From Shimia sp. CNT1-13L.2 (GTDB taxonomy: Bacteria > Pseudomonadota > Alphaproteobacteria > Rhodobacterales > Rhodobacteraceae): a stretch of 64,000 nucleotides of DNA. Both the position numbers and the translations under genes were made by a program. The stretch spans positions 62,001 through 126,000 of the forward strand of contig NZ_JANDJO010000006.1 in assembly GCF_024331145.1 (NCBI RefSeq), read 5' to 3'. Numbering within the stretch: position 1 is the first letter of the stretch; each line of letters opens with the position of its first letter. This document shows, one piece after another, positions 7,907 to 17,407 of the stretch. The notes below the pieces were generated by a model. It was not told the origin of the DNA. It saw only the letters and a program-made list of their open reading frames with translations, and ran no database searches.

Positions 7907-9193
7907 TTATCCGTTGGCCCGACGCGACTTGCCGCGCGGCGGCCCCTTGCGGCGACGGCGCGGCCCACCCGAAGGTTTGCCGCCCCCTTTTGGCTTTTCG
8001 CCGCCTTGCCAGACACGACGCCCCTGCCCGCCCTTGGATTTCTGCTTGGGGTCTTCCAGACCCATCCAGGGACGACCGGACAGAACCGGAATGGTCATCT
8101 TCATGACCTTCTGGATCGCTTTCAACTCGTCCACCTCATCGGGCGAACAGAAGGCGACAGCGGCACCATCCATCCCGGCCCGCGCGGTGCGGCCGATGCG
8201 GTGCACATAGTTCTCGGGCACGTTCGGCAGATCGTAGTTATAGACATGGCGCACCTGCGGAATATCAAGGCCCCGCGCCGCCACATCGGTGGCCACGAGA
8301 ACCATGGTTTCGCCTTCGCGGAACGCCTTGATCGCACGTTCCCGCTGGCCCTGGCTCTTGTTGCCGTGTACCGCCGCCGTGGCATAGCCCGCCCGGTCCA
8401 GCGCCTTCATCAGGCGGTCAGACCCGTGCTTGGTGCGGGCAAACACAATTGCGGCCTCGTCGCGGTGGGCATCCAGAAGTTCGATCAGCAGGCTGGTCTT
8501 CTCGGCCTTGGCGATAAAGTGGATACCCTGGGTGATCTTGTCAGCCGCCTTGCCCGGAGGCGAGACCTGAACCCGTTCGGGATTGTCGAGATAAGCGCCC
8601 GCGATCTCGGACATCTGCTTTGGCATGGTGGCCGAGAACAGCATCGTGTGGCGCTTCTCGGGCAGGAATTCCGCAATCTTGCGCAGGGCATGGATAAAGC
8701 CGAGATCAAGCATTTGGTCGGCTTCGTCCAGCACGAGGAAATCGGTGGCCGAGAGGTCAATGGCTTCGCGTTCCAACAGGTCGATCAGGCGGCCCGGCGT
8801 AGCGACAATGATGTCGGTGCCTTTGGCAACGCGGCTGATCTGCGGGTTGATCGAAACACCGCCAACAACAAGACCAACCTTGAACGGCGTGCCATCAACC
8901 AGAACCGCAAGGTTTTCCTTGATCTGGTTCACCAACTCGCGAGTCGGCGCAAGGATCAGGGCGCGTGCCGTCTTGGGTTCGGGCTTGCGGCCATAGGATT
9001 GCAGTCGCGCGATCAGCGGCAGGCCAAAGGCCAGCGTCTTGCCGGTGCCGGTCTGGGCAAGGCCCATCACGTCGCGACCTTCCAGCGCCAGAGGAATGGC
9101 GCGTTCCTGGATCGGGGTGGGTTTGTCGATACCGGTTTTCACCAGCTTCTCGACCAATTTCTTGGGCAGGCCAAGATCGTTGAATGTCGTCAT
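7907..9193 (-). CDS. DEAD-box ATP-dependent RNA helicase (RhlE-like)
   Basis: 428 residues from the ATG at 9193 (MTTFNDLG). The frame stays open far upstream but lacks homology there. All core motifs are present in order: Q motif (DKPTPIQERAIP), Walker A (AQTGTGKT), PTREL, TPGRL, DEAD, SAT, and in the second RecA lobe ATDVAARGLDIP and HRIGRTARAG. The last about 45 residues are Lys/Arg/Gly-rich (KGGGKPSGGPRRRRKG), an RNA-binding tail typical of RhlE/CsdA-type helicases in ribosome assembly or cold RNA remodelling. It is transcribed alone, away from the Fur-family gene. Confidence 0.95.
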   Translation of the reverse strand: MTTFNDLGLPKKLVEKLVKTGIDKPTPIQERAIPLALEGRDVMGLAQTGTGKTLAFGLPLIARLQSYGRKPEPKTARALILAPTRELVNQIKENLAVLVDGTPFKVGLVVGGVSINPQISRVAKGTDIIVATPGRLIDLLEREAIDLSATDFLVLDEADQMLDLGFIHALRKIAEFLPEKRHTMLFSATMPKQMSEIAGAYLDNPERVQVSPPGKAADKITQGIHFIAKAEKTSLLIELLDAHRDEAAIVFARTKHGSDRLMKALDRAGYATAAVHGNKSQGQRERAIKAFREGETMVLVATDVAARGLDIPQVRHVYNYDLPNVPENYVHRIGRTARAGMDGAAVAFCSPDEVDELKAIQKVMKMTIPVLSGRPWMGLEDPKQKSKGGQGRRVWQGGEKPKGGGKPSGGPRRRRKGPPRGKSRRANG

Positions 9194-9526
9194 AACAGCT
9201 TTCCGACGCCGCATGTGAACGACGCCTTGCATCGCCCCGCATCGCGGAGCCTCAGGTGGATGGGCCGCTTGCCCCGCGCCTTTCACGTCGCGGTCAACAC
9301 GCCCCTGAGCCCACGCGTGATCTTGGGATCGGGATGAACGCCTTGGCCGAAATTCACTTTCGGTCTTGATTTGATGCTCACGCGGCAGAAGGCGGTTGGG
9401 GTTGCACATGGGGTGTTGCGCCTTTGCTGTCAAGCGCGAAAGGTGGCTTATCCCCAGTGAAAAGAGGTGGAATGCGGCCTTTTCAGCGGTTAAAAACCTT
9501 CTCCAACACAAGCAGGGACAGCATAA
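9194..9526. other. 333-base intergenic region between divergent helicase and Fur/Mur genes
   Basis: I see no coding region with a credible start. It must hold the promoters of both divergent genes. A small hairpin, CCGAAA-TTCAC-TTTCGG at 9347-9363, is the only clear symmetry. A long helicase 5' leader would be compatible with cold-type regulation, but nothing proves it. Confidence 0.5.
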
Positions 9527-9937
9527 ATGCCGGACACCATCATTTCCCGCTGCGAGGCCAAGGGCCTGCGCATGACAGAACAACGTCGTGTGATTGCCGC
9601 GGTTTTGCAGGAAAGCGCGGACCACCCCGATGTGGAAGAGCTTTATGCACGTGCTTCTGCAAGGGACGCCGGGATCTCGCTGGCGACGGTCTACCGAACC
9701 GTCAAGCTGTTCGAAGAGGCCGGCATCCTCGACAAGCTGGAATTTGGCGATGGCCGTGCGCGCTATGAGGATGCAGAGCGCGAACACCACGATCACCTGA
9801 TCGATATCAACTCGGGCGAAGTGATCGAATTCGTCGATCCGGAGATCGAAGCCCTGCAGGAAAAGATCGCGGCCAAGCTGGGCTACACGCTGAAGGGCCA
9901 CAAGCTCGAACTCTACGGCGTGCCAATCAAGAAATAG
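9527..9937 (+). CDS. Fur family regulator, Mur/alphaproteobacterial Fur type
   Basis: 136 residues. The winged helix contains the Fur recognition helix SLATVYRTVKLFEEAG (51-66). Metal ligands include H33 and the EHHDHL cluster (86-91). The structural CxxC zinc pair found after HHDH in enterobacterial Fur is replaced by DINSGEVIEF. That pattern is usual for rhizobial and roseobacter Mur/Fur, which in these groups mainly represses manganese uptake (sitABCD) while iron is handled by Irr/RirA. Targets are not in this window. The gene is followed by a two-hairpin element that can terminate it. Confidence 0.88.
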   Translation: MPDTIISRCEAKGLRMTEQRRVIAAVLQESADHPDVEELYARASARDAGISLATVYRTVKLFEEAGILDKLEFGDGRARYEDAEREHHDHLIDINSGEVIEFVDPEIEALQEKIAAKLGYTLKGHKLELYGVPIKK

Positions 9938-9958
9938 GCCCCCTCACGGCCGGGCGGC

Positions 9959-10014
9959 CAAAATTTTTGGAAAAATTTTGCGGCGGGACATTCTTCGAGA
10001 AGAATGTCCCTTTT
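9959..10014. repeat. Two-hairpin intergenic element, copy A
   Basis: Two hairpins in tandem. The first is a 22-base palindrome, 9959-9980, with arms CAAAATTTTT/AAAAATTTTG. The second is an 11-bp stem, 9985-9995 (GGGACATTCTT) with 10000-10010, closed by the loop CGAG and followed by TTTT. It lies between the convergent fur-like and FAD-GcvT genes. The same architecture recurs at 28251-28302 and 41272-41322 with different arm sequences. It probably acts as a bidirectional terminator. Confidence 0.75.
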
Positions 10015-10024
10015 GCTTTGGCGA

Positions 10025-12454
10025 TCAGGCGCGCAGTTTTTCGCCCTTGGGATCGAACGGCGGCTCGGACAGGATCACACCCTTGTGGGGCTGGCCCAGA
10101 ACCATCACCTCGACGCAGTCTCCGGGGCTGGCCTTGCCGTGTTTGACATAGCCAAGCGCCAGCGACATGCCGACGGTGTAGCCATAGGTGCCCGAGGTCA
10201 CGCGGCCGATGCCTTCGCCATCCCTGAAGATCGGCTCGCCACCCGTCGCGTCGGCGTTTGACGCCTTGACCGCCGCGTCGTCGATATGGATCAGCACCAA
10301 CTGCTCGCGCGGCTCCTGTGCTAGCACCTCTTCGACAGCCGCCTTGTTGAGGAAGTCCTTGTCCAGCTTGCAGAGCCGCTCAAGCCCCACTTCCTGCGGC
10401 CAGTATTCCGGGCTGTATTCGCGGCTCCACGAGCCATAGCCCTTCTCGACCCGCAGCGACATCAGCGCACGTCCGCCAACGGGGCCGGCGCCGAACTCTT
10501 TGCCCGCGTCGAGCAGGGCCTCATAGAGGCGTTTCTGATCCTCCACCGCGCAGTGCAGTTCCCAGCCAAGATCACCGGTGAAGGACACCCTCAGCGCAAG
10601 GGCACGCACGCCTGCAATGTCGATCCACTGCGACCGCATGAAGGGGAAATCCTCGGTGCCAAGCGAGGTGTTGGTCAGGCGTTGCAGCAACTCGCGCGAC
10701 TGCGGTCCTGCCACGTTGAAGCCGCACATGGTGTCGGTCAGGCTTTCGAAGGTGGTGCCTTCTGGTAGAGGGACCATGTCGAAGAACCGCTTGTGATAGC
10801 GTTCTGCCATGCCTGACGAGATCACGTAGAACTCGTCCTCGGCCACGCGCGTCACGGTGGCGTCGCCCGCAATGCCACCCCGCACGCCAATCAGCGGCGT
10901 CAGGCACGAGCGGCCCACGGTTTTCGGCATGGTGTTGGCAAAGACGGCATTCAGCCAGTCTTCGGCCCCTGCCCCCTTTACGCGGTACTTGGCAAAGTTC
11001 GAAATGTCGATGATGCCCGCACGATCGCGCAACATGTGGCATTCCTCGCCAACCGGCCCCCACCAGTTCTGGCGGGTGAACCCGTTGGTATCGACGGTGC
11101 CGGGCTCTTTCGCGAACCAGAGCGGATGCTCCCAGCCGTAGTTCAGGCCAAAGACCGCGCCCATGTCCTTTTGCATCTCGTAGACCGGACGCGTGCGCAG
11201 CGGACGGCCTGCCGCGCGTTCCTCGTTGGGGAAGTGGATGGCAAAGCGGTGGGCATAGACGTCCTGGACCTTGGCCTTGACGAAATCGGGGTTGTTCGCC
11301 CAATGGCCAAAGCGCGCCACGTCCCAGGGGAACATGTCGTATTGCATCTCGCCTTCGATGATCCACTGCGCCACCATGAGGCCCATCCCCGCCGACTGCG
11401 AGAAGCCCGGAATGATACCGCCACACATGAAATAGTTCTTCAGTTCCGGCACCGGGCCAAGGATCACGTTCGAGTCGGGCGACCAGATCATCGGGCCGTT
11501 GATCACGCGCTTGATGCCTGCGGTGCCCACCGCCGGAACCCGGTCGATGGCGCGCATCATGTTTTCCTCGATCCGCTCGAGATCATCGGGGAAGAGATCG
11601 TGGGCAAAATCAAGCGGCGTGCCGTCTTCGGCCCAGAATCGCATGTCCTTTTCGTAGGCACCGATCAGCAGGCCCTTGCCCTCCTGGCGCAGGTAGTATT
11701 CGCCGTCACGATCCGCCACGGATGGCAGGCGACGATCCATCGCGTCGATCTCGGCGATGGTTTCAGTCACGAAATACTGGTGTTCAGTGGGCTGGAGCGG
11801 CACCTCGATGCCGGCCAGTTTGGCAACTTCACGCCCCCAGAGACCGGCGGCGTTGATGACCCACTCTGTGTGGATGTCGCCCTTGGTGGTCTTCACGATC
11901 CAGCTTCCGTCGGGCTGCTGTTCGGTGCCGATGACCGGCGTGAAGCGGTTGATCTCGGCCCCGCGCTGACGTGCGCCCACGGCATAGGCGTTGGTCACGC
12001 CAGACGGGTCGACGTTGCCGCCATCGGGTTCCCACATGATGGTGCGGATACCGTCGAAATTGACCAGCGGGTGCAGGCGCTCGGCCTCGTCGCGGCTGAT
12101 CTCGTGGAAGTTCATGCCGTAGAGCTTGGCCTTGGCGGCCTGCAGCTTGAGCTGGTGCTCGCGGTTCTCGGTCTGCGCGAGGTAAAGCGAACCGGGGCGG
12201 AAGACGCCGCAGGACTGGCCGGTCTCGGATTCCAGCTCGTCATAGAGGCGCATGGTATAGTGCTGCAGGCGGCTGATGTTGGCGCTGTCGTGCAGGCCGT
12301 GTATGTTGGCTGCCGCGTGCCAGGTCGAGCCCGATGTCAGTTCATCGCGCTCAAGAAGGACAACGTCGCTCCAGCCGAGCTTGGTGAGGTGGTAGAGAAT
12401 CGAGCATCCGATGACGCCGCCGCCGATCACGACGGCCCGTGCCTGGGTCCGCAT
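10025..12454 (-). CDS. FAD-dependent oxidoreductase with GcvT domain (dimethylglycine/sarcosine dehydrogenase-like)
   Basis: 809 residues. N-terminal DAO domain with the dinucleotide fold VVIGGGVIGCSILYHL (8-23) and the motif SGSTWHAA (41-48), whose His is the covalent flavin site in mammalian DMGDH. After residue about 400 come the FAO_M linker and the tetrahydrofolate-binding GcvT domain with its C-terminal barrel (HKGVILSEPPFDP). Such enzymes oxidatively N-demethylate glycine derivatives and pass the one-carbon unit to folate. The exact amine is not defined by sequence. A paralogue is encoded at 14310 on the other strand, and an MttB homologue at 49081 fits the same methylamine theme. Confidence 0.88.
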   Translation of the reverse strand: MRTQARAVVIGGGVIGCSILYHLTKLGWSDVVLLERDELTSGSTWHAAANIHGLHDSANISRLQHYTMRLYDELESETGQSCGVFRPGSLYLAQTENREHQLKLQAAKAKLYGMNFHEISRDEAERLHPLVNFDGIRTIMWEPDGGNVDPSGVTNAYAVGARQRGAEINRFTPVIGTEQQPDGSWIVKTTKGDIHTEWVINAAGLWGREVAKLAGIEVPLQPTEHQYFVTETIAEIDAMDRRLPSVADRDGEYYLRQEGKGLLIGAYEKDMRFWAEDGTPLDFAHDLFPDDLERIEENMMRAIDRVPAVGTAGIKRVINGPMIWSPDSNVILGPVPELKNYFMCGGIIPGFSQSAGMGLMVAQWIIEGEMQYDMFPWDVARFGHWANNPDFVKAKVQDVYAHRFAIHFPNEERAAGRPLRTRPVYEMQKDMGAVFGLNYGWEHPLWFAKEPGTVDTNGFTRQNWWGPVGEECHMLRDRAGIIDISNFAKYRVKGAGAEDWLNAVFANTMPKTVGRSCLTPLIGVRGGIAGDATVTRVAEDEFYVISSGMAERYHKRFFDMVPLPEGTTFESLTDTMCGFNVAGPQSRELLQRLTNTSLGTEDFPFMRSQWIDIAGVRALALRVSFTGDLGWELHCAVEDQKRLYEALLDAGKEFGAGPVGGRALMSLRVEKGYGSWSREYSPEYWPQEVGLERLCKLDKDFLNKAAVEEVLAQEPREQLVLIHIDDAAVKASNADATGGEPIFRDGEGIGRVTSGTYGYTVGMSLALGYVKHGKASPGDCVEVMVLGQPHKGVILSEPPFDPKGEKLRA

Positions 12455-12660
12455 AGGTTCTTGTTCCCGTGTCAGGTTTCATATGTCTGATCCCAAGACT
12501 GACCTGCAGCGCTGCGCCAAAAATGCCCCTTTGCGACACTTTCGGTCGTAAGCCAGCCTCTTTCGGGCTGACCCGTCCTTGCAATTTCACGTTCAAAGGG
12601 GAGAATGCGTGGGAAATACCTAGTCAAAAGCAATTCATTCTTACGTGGGACATTTACGCG

Positions 12661-13551
12661 ATGTTGTTTTGGAGCGTTTTAGCTATGCTTGGCGTGGCAA
12701 CCCTTCCGATACTGGTCTCGGATTCGTCAGACGAGACATCAACAGAAGACAATCCCGATACGCCGGACACGCCGGATACAGAGGTTTCAGATAACTGGGG
12801 AGATGATCGCGTACAGATATCCGTTGACGGACAAGACCCGCAGCTATTCGACGTCGAAGCGGTGTCCCGCGTGGCGCAGGACGGCCAGAACATCGATCAG
12901 GTCATCGAAACCAATATCCACGATGATGTGACCCAATCTGTCGATGCGGGCGACGGGACCGATGTGATCAAGATCGGGGTCGGTGATGATGTCGACACCC
13001 TGTCCGACAGCACGGAAACCGCCGATGATGTGGCCGGAGAAGGCGGCGATCACGTATCGCTGACAGTGACCGCGGAGGGGCTGGAAGGCCTGCCCGTTCC
13101 CGGCTCCCTAGGAACTGTTCCCGCAATTGAAGCCGAGGCCGAGAGTTTCCTGCAAATGGGGTCAGGTGACAGCCTTGAGATCAATTTCGAAGACGGCACA
13201 GGTGGCCATCTGGAAGTGGTGGAGCTTGAGACCGACTATGGCAACTGGGGCAATACGCTTCCGCCCAGCCAGGTGAGCAGCCAGGTCATTTTTTATGTAC
13301 CGGAAGGCGAAAGCCTTGAGGGATTGCTGGATGAAAATTCGCCCGATGACTATGGCTATGCCTTCTATTGGAAACCGGGTCTGACAGCAGAAGACTTTGG
13401 CGGTATCCGCCTTATCGGGACTGTTGACCTTGGTGAATCCCATGACGGCGGCGAGAATGCCAACACCGGCGAGACTGTTGCCGCCTACGACGACACGCGC
13501 CCCCCCCCAACAATCACAAGCAACCTGCCGATCGTATTCACGACGCTCTAG
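12661..13551 (+). CDS. Acidic exported or membrane-anchored hypothetical protein
   Basis: 296 residues from the ATG at 12661; the frame is open further upstream but this start directly precedes a hydrophobic segment (MLFWSVLAMLGVATLPILVS). A Thr/Asp/Pro linker (DNPDTPDTPDTEVSD) and a strongly acidic region follow, with Asp/Gly turns resembling degenerate RTX repeats (DAGDGTDVIKIGVGDD, about residues 100-115). I do not recognise a catalytic domain. The composition suggests a Ca2+-binding, surface-exposed protein anchored by its N-terminal helix. No good Shine-Dalgarno is seen, so the start is tentative. It stands alone, divergent from the FAD-GcvT gene. Confidence 0.7.
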   Translation: MLFWSVLAMLGVATLPILVSDSSDETSTEDNPDTPDTPDTEVSDNWGDDRVQISVDGQDPQLFDVEAVSRVAQDGQNIDQVIETNIHDDVTQSVDAGDGTDVIKIGVGDDVDTLSDSTETADDVAGEGGDHVSLTVTAEGLEGLPVPGSLGTVPAIEAEAESFLQMGSGDSLEINFEDGTGGHLEVVELETDYGNWGNTLPPSQVSSQVIFYVPEGESLEGLLDENSPDDYGYAFYWKPGLTAEDFGGIRLIGTVDLGESHDGGENANTGETVAAYDDTRPPPTITSNLPIVFTTL

Positions 13552-13579
13552 CGTGAAGAGAGCCCACTGTTGACCAGTA

Positions 13580-14149
13580 TTAGATGGGTCTAGCGATGTT
13601 CACGACAAAGTCGAGGCGGATCATGTCCTTGACGAGGTTGGGGAAGCCGGTGATGCCAAAGGCCTTGCGCGAGACTTCGCCCGACACGCGCAGGATAAGT
13701 TCGGAATTATCGACCGGAGCCGTGCTTTTGCGCAGGAAAATCGCCTGTAGCACCACAGGCACCCTGATGCCCTTGAGGGTAAGATCGCCCTCGATCTGGG
13801 CGCCGTCACGCGTGCGCGTGATTCTGCGGCTTTGGAAACGGGCGGTCGGATAGCGCCCGGTATTGAGCATATCCTCGCCCTTCAGGGCCACCATGCCAAA
13901 GGGATCGGCAACCCGCACTCGCGCGGTTGAGACATCCACGTCGACGCGCGAACGACGCACGTTTTCCAGATCCACCACGATGTCGGCACCGGTAATGGGA
14001 AAGGTGCCGCGTGTCGGCTCGGGGCCGGAGGAATAGAAAAACTCGACCTTTGATCCTTGCGCGAGAACATAGGCCTGCGGTGCTGCATGGGCGACCGACA
14101 CAAAAACAGCCAGCAAAATGCTGGTCAGGAAAAAAGCGAGTCTCTTCAT
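13580..14149 (-). CDS. YceI-family periplasmic lipocalin-like protein
   Basis: 189 residues from MKRLAFFLTSILL, a clear signal peptide ending at AHAAPQ. The body shows the YceI pattern: a first strand with KVEFFYSS, then GDLTLKGIRVPV in the middle, and GEVSRKAFGIT, ending in a barrel that binds long isoprenoids in characterised members. Probably secreted to the periplasm. An upstream in-frame start at 14173 would spoil the signal peptide. It converges on the acidic protein gene and is divergent from the second FAD-GcvT gene. Confidence 0.88.
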   Translation of the reverse strand: MKRLAFFLTSILLAVFVSVAHAAPQAYVLAQGSKVEFFYSSGPEPTRGTFPITGADIVVDLENVRRSRVDVDVSTARVRVADPFGMVALKGEDMLNTGRYPTARFQSRRITRTRDGAQIEGDLTLKGIRVPVVLQAIFLRKSTAPVDNSELILRVSGEVSRKAFGITGFPNLVKDMIRLDFVVNIARPI

Positions 14150-14238
14150 ACCGTCCAGATTACCAGTGCACACATCACATGCACACTACGTTCGCGTGAC
14201 CTGAGGGCAAGAAAGACGAAAACACAAAAACGTCACCC

Positions 14239-14289
14239 TTTGTCGAAAACGGACAAGCCGCATTGGACACATCTGTCAAGGTCGACAAA
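14239..14289. promoter_or_regulatory. Inverted repeat upstream of second FAD-GcvT gene
   Basis: TTTGTCGA (14239-14246) and TCGACAAA (14282-14289) form perfect 8-base arms separated by 35 bases that contain further GACA/TGTC half-sites. The right arm ends 20 bases before the ATG. This is a plausible operator or leader stem; the regulator is unknown. Confidence 0.35.
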
Positions 14290-14309
14290 AATCACATCAG
14301 AGGTTCCCC

Positions 14310-16727
14310 ATGAAAACCACCACCCGTGTTGTTGTTATTGGCGGCGGCGTTGTCGGCTGCTCCGTCCTTTATCACCTGACCAAGCTTGGGTGGTCGGATG
14401 TGATGCTGCTGGAGCGGTCGGAGCTGACATCCGGTTCGACATGGCACGCGGCAGGCGGGTTTCACACGCTGAACGGGGATACCAACATGGCGGCCCTTCA
14501 GGGCTATACCATCAAGCTCTACAAGGAACTGGAAGAGATCACCGGCATGTCCTGTGGCCTGCACCACGTTGGCGGCGTGACGCTGGCGGACAACCAGGAA
14601 CGCTTTGACATGCTGGTTGCGGAACGGGCCAAGCACCGTTTCATGGGGCTCGAGACGGAAATCGTGAGCCCGGAAGAGATCAAGAAGATCGCGCCTGTCA
14701 CCAATGTCGACGGGATCATCGGCGGTCTCTACGATCCTCTGGACGGGCACCTTGACCCTTCGGGCACCACCCACGCCTATGCCAAGGCCGCGCGCATGGG
14801 CGGCGCGACCATTGAGACGCATTGCATGGTCAAGGAAACCAACCAGCGCCCCGATGGCAGCTGGGACGTGGTGACCAACAAGGGCACGATCCACGCCGAG
14901 CATATCGTCAACGCAGGTGGCCTCTGGGCGCGCGAAGTGGGCGCAATGGCAGGCGTTTACATGCCGCTGCACCCGATGGAGCACATCTATCTGGTGACGG
15001 ATGAGGTGCCGATGATCGCCGAGATCATCGACGGCGGTGGCGAACACCCGCACGTGATGGACCCGGCCGGCGAGAGCTATTTGCGGCAGGAAGGCCGCGG
15101 CCTCTGCATCGGGTTCTATGAACAGCCCTGCAAACCCTGGGCGGTGGACGGCACCTCCTGGGACTTTGGCCACGAACTTCTGCCCGACGATTTCGACAAG
15201 ATCGAGGACTCGATCGATTTCGCCTACAAACGCTTTCCCGCGCTGGAAGCGGCAGGTATCAAGTCGTCGATCCACGGACCGTTCACCTTTGCACCTGACG
15301 GCAACCCGCTGGTCGGTCCGGTTCCGGGTATGCGCAACTACTGGTCGGCCTGTGGCGTCATGGCGGGCTTTAGCCAGGGCGGCGGGGTTGGCCTGATGCT
15401 GGCGCAGTGGATGATTGAAGGCGAATGCGAACGCGACACGATGGCGATGGACATCGCGCGTTTTGGTGACTGGATCACCCCCGGCTATACGCTGCCGAAG
15501 GTGATTGAGAACTACCAGAAGCGTTTCTCGGTCTCCTACCCGAACGAAGAGCTTCCCGCTGCACGTCCATTCCGCACCACCCCGATGTACGACATCTTCG
15601 ACAGCATGGGCGCGGTCTGGGGCCAGCAATACGGCCTTGAAGTGCCGAACTATTTTGCCGAAGGGGATGAGCCGCGTTTCGAGACGCCGTCCTTCCGCCG
15701 CTCCAACGCCTTTGAGGCCACCGCGCGTGAAGTCAACGCGGTGCGCTCTGCGGTGGGCATCAACGAAACCCACAACTTTGGAAAATACGTCATCAAGGGC
15801 GACGGCGCCCGCGCGTGGCTGGATCGCATCATGGCAGGGCGCGTGCCGAAACCGGGCCGACTGTCTCTGACGCCGATGCTGTCGCCCAAGGGGCGTCTGA
15901 TCGGTGATTTCACGATCTCCTGCCTTAGCGAAACCGAGTACCAGCTGACGGCTTCTTATGGATCGCAGGCCTATCACATGCGCTGGTTCCAGCAGAACCT
16001 GGACGATGGTGTCGAGGTCATCAATGTCTCGGACACGCGCAACGGCTTCCAGATCGCCGGCCCCAAGGCGCGCGACGTGCTGCAAGCCTGCACCCGTACG
16101 GACATCAGCGACATGAAGTTCATGGATGTGCGCCGGATAACGGTTGGCATGGCGGACTGCATCGTTCAGCGCGTGTCCTATACCGGCGACCTTGGGTATG
16201 AGATCTACTGTGATCTGCCCTCGCAGCGGGCGCTTTGGAATGTCCTTTGGGCGGCAGGTCAGCCGCACGGCATGAAGCCCTTCGGGATGCGCGCCATGAT
16301 GAGCCTGCGCCTCGACAAGTTCTTCGGTTCGTGGCTGGCGGAATTCTCGCCGGATTATACCGCCGCCGAGACCGGTCTTGATCGGTTCATCAGCTTCAAG
16401 AAAAACGTGGACTTTATCGGCCGCGCCGCTGCCGAGGCGGAACGGGAAGCGGGTCCGGCACGCAAGCTCTGTGCCTTCGAGGTTGATGCCGATGATGCGG
16501 ATGTGAACGCCTATGAACCGATCTGGCTGGATGGCAAGGTCGTCGGGTTCTGCACCTCGGGCGGCTACAGCCACTATGCGCAGAAATCCATCGCACAGGG
16601 GTTCGTGCCGGTGGATCGCGTGGAGGACGGGCTTGAGGTGGAGATCGAAATCCTTGGCAGCATGCGCAAGGCCCGCCTGATTTCCGAACCGCTTTTCGAT
16701 GCAGACGGCGCGCGGATGCGCGGCTGA
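14310..16727 (+). CDS. FAD-dependent oxidoreductase with GcvT domain, second paralogue
   Basis: 805 residues with the same domain order as the gene at 10025: N-terminal FAD fold VVIGGGVVGCSVLYHL, flavin-site motif SGSTWHAAGGFH (41-52), a central FAO_M region, then a GcvT folate-binding domain and C-terminal barrel. It differs from the first paralogue throughout, so the duplication is old or the copies were acquired separately. The likely reaction is N-demethylation of a methylated amino acid (dimethylglycine or sarcosine type) with transfer of the methylene group to tetrahydrofolate. It starts at an ATG after CAGAGG and ends in its own terminator. Confidence 0.88.
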   Translation: MKTTTRVVVIGGGVVGCSVLYHLTKLGWSDVMLLERSELTSGSTWHAAGGFHTLNGDTNMAALQGYTIKLYKELEEITGMSCGLHHVGGVTLADNQERFDMLVAERAKHRFMGLETEIVSPEEIKKIAPVTNVDGIIGGLYDPLDGHLDPSGTTHAYAKAARMGGATIETHCMVKETNQRPDGSWDVVTNKGTIHAEHIVNAGGLWAREVGAMAGVYMPLHPMEHIYLVTDEVPMIAEIIDGGGEHPHVMDPAGESYLRQEGRGLCIGFYEQPCKPWAVDGTSWDFGHELLPDDFDKIEDSIDFAYKRFPALEAAGIKSSIHGPFTFAPDGNPLVGPVPGMRNYWSACGVMAGFSQGGGVGLMLAQWMIEGECERDTMAMDIARFGDWITPGYTLPKVIENYQKRFSVSYPNEELPAARPFRTTPMYDIFDSMGAVWGQQYGLEVPNYFAEGDEPRFETPSFRRSNAFEATAREVNAVRSAVGINETHNFGKYVIKGDGARAWLDRIMAGRVPKPGRLSLTPMLSPKGRLIGDFTISCLSETEYQLTASYGSQAYHMRWFQQNLDDGVEVINVSDTRNGFQIAGPKARDVLQACTRTDISDMKFMDVRRITVGMADCIVQRVSYTGDLGYEIYCDLPSQRALWNVLWAAGQPHGMKPFGMRAMMSLRLDKFFGSWLAEFSPDYTAAETGLDRFISFKKNVDFIGRAAAEAEREAGPARKLCAFEVDADDADVNAYEPIWLDGKVVGFCTSGGYSHYAQKSIAQGFVPVDRVEDGLEVEIEILGSMRKARLISEPLFDADGARMRG

Positions 16728-16760
16728 TCTTCCTCTCGGATGCGATCTGAGATTTAATGC

Positions 16761-16800
16761 AACCGCCAGCGGGCCTTCTGTCCGCTGGCGGTTTTCATTT
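16761..16800 (+). terminator. Rho-independent terminator after FAD-GcvT gene
   Basis: AACCGCCAGCGG (16761-16772) / CCGCTGGCGGTT (16782-16793) with a 9-base loop, followed by TTTCATTT. It lies only 14 bases before the next start codon, so it insulates that gene. Confidence 0.85.
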
Positions 16801-16813
16801 CCACGGGGCGTTC

Positions 16814-17407
16814 ATGCTTGCCATCCTGATCCTTGCTGCCGGTCGTTCCTCGCGAATGGGAGAAGACGACAAGCTGTTGCAGGTGGTTGATGGCGCGCCG
16901 CTTGTTGCGACGATGGTGGCGCGGGCCAGGGCATCCGGCAGTCCGGTCTATGCCGCCCTGCCCCCGGATCGCCCCGCACGATGGCAGGCGCTGTCAAATT
17001 CCGGTGCGGTTTTGGTAAACGTTCCCGACGCCGCAAAAGGCATGGGACATTCGATTGCAGGTGGCGTAGCCGCCCTGCCCGACGGTATTGGTGCGGTCAT
17101 GATCCTGCCTGCGGACATGCCCGAGATCACAAGCGCGGACATAGCCACGCTTTGCACGGCATGGGAGGACGCGCCGCAGGACGGTTTGCTCCGGGCCACG
17201 TCGCAAGATGGCAAACCCGGCCATCCGGTGATTTTCCCAAGGCGGTGTTTCGAGGACTTGAAAGCGCTGTCAGAGGATCAGGGTGCGCGTTCCGTCTTGT
17301 CCGGGGAAAAGCCGCACCTTGTCGCCCTGCCCGACCGGCATGCGCTCACCGATCTCGACACGCCGGAAGACTGGCACGCCTGGCGCGCGGCTCAGGAACT
17401 GCGCTGA
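16814..17407 (+). CDS. MobA-like nucleotidyltransferase (MocA-type family)
   Basis: 197 residues from the ATG at 16814. The N-terminal nucleotide-binding signature LILAAGRSSRMG is followed by a Lys (DDKLLQ) that contacts the NTP, and a central metal-binding LPADMPEIT. This matches the NTP_transf_3 family of molybdenum-cofactor cytidylyl/guanylyltransferases. No molybdenum enzyme gene is nearby, so the substrate is open. The 3' end overlaps the convergent Hint gene by 16 bases, giving complementary transcript ends. Confidence 0.85.
   Translation: MLAILILAAGRSSRMGEDDKLLQVVDGAPLVATMVARARASGSPVYAALPPDRPARWQALSNSGAVLVNVPDAAKGMGHSIAGGVAALPDGIGAVMILPADMPEITSADIATLCTAWEDAPQDGLLRATSQDGKPGHPVIFPRRCFEDLKALSEDQGARSVLSGEKPHLVALPDRHALTDLDTPEDWHAWRAAQELR

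Noticed and set aside
14292-16574. Long minus-strand frame opposite the second FAD-GcvT gene
   Set aside because: No protein family is recognisable, and composition is typical of antisense frames in high-GC DNA.
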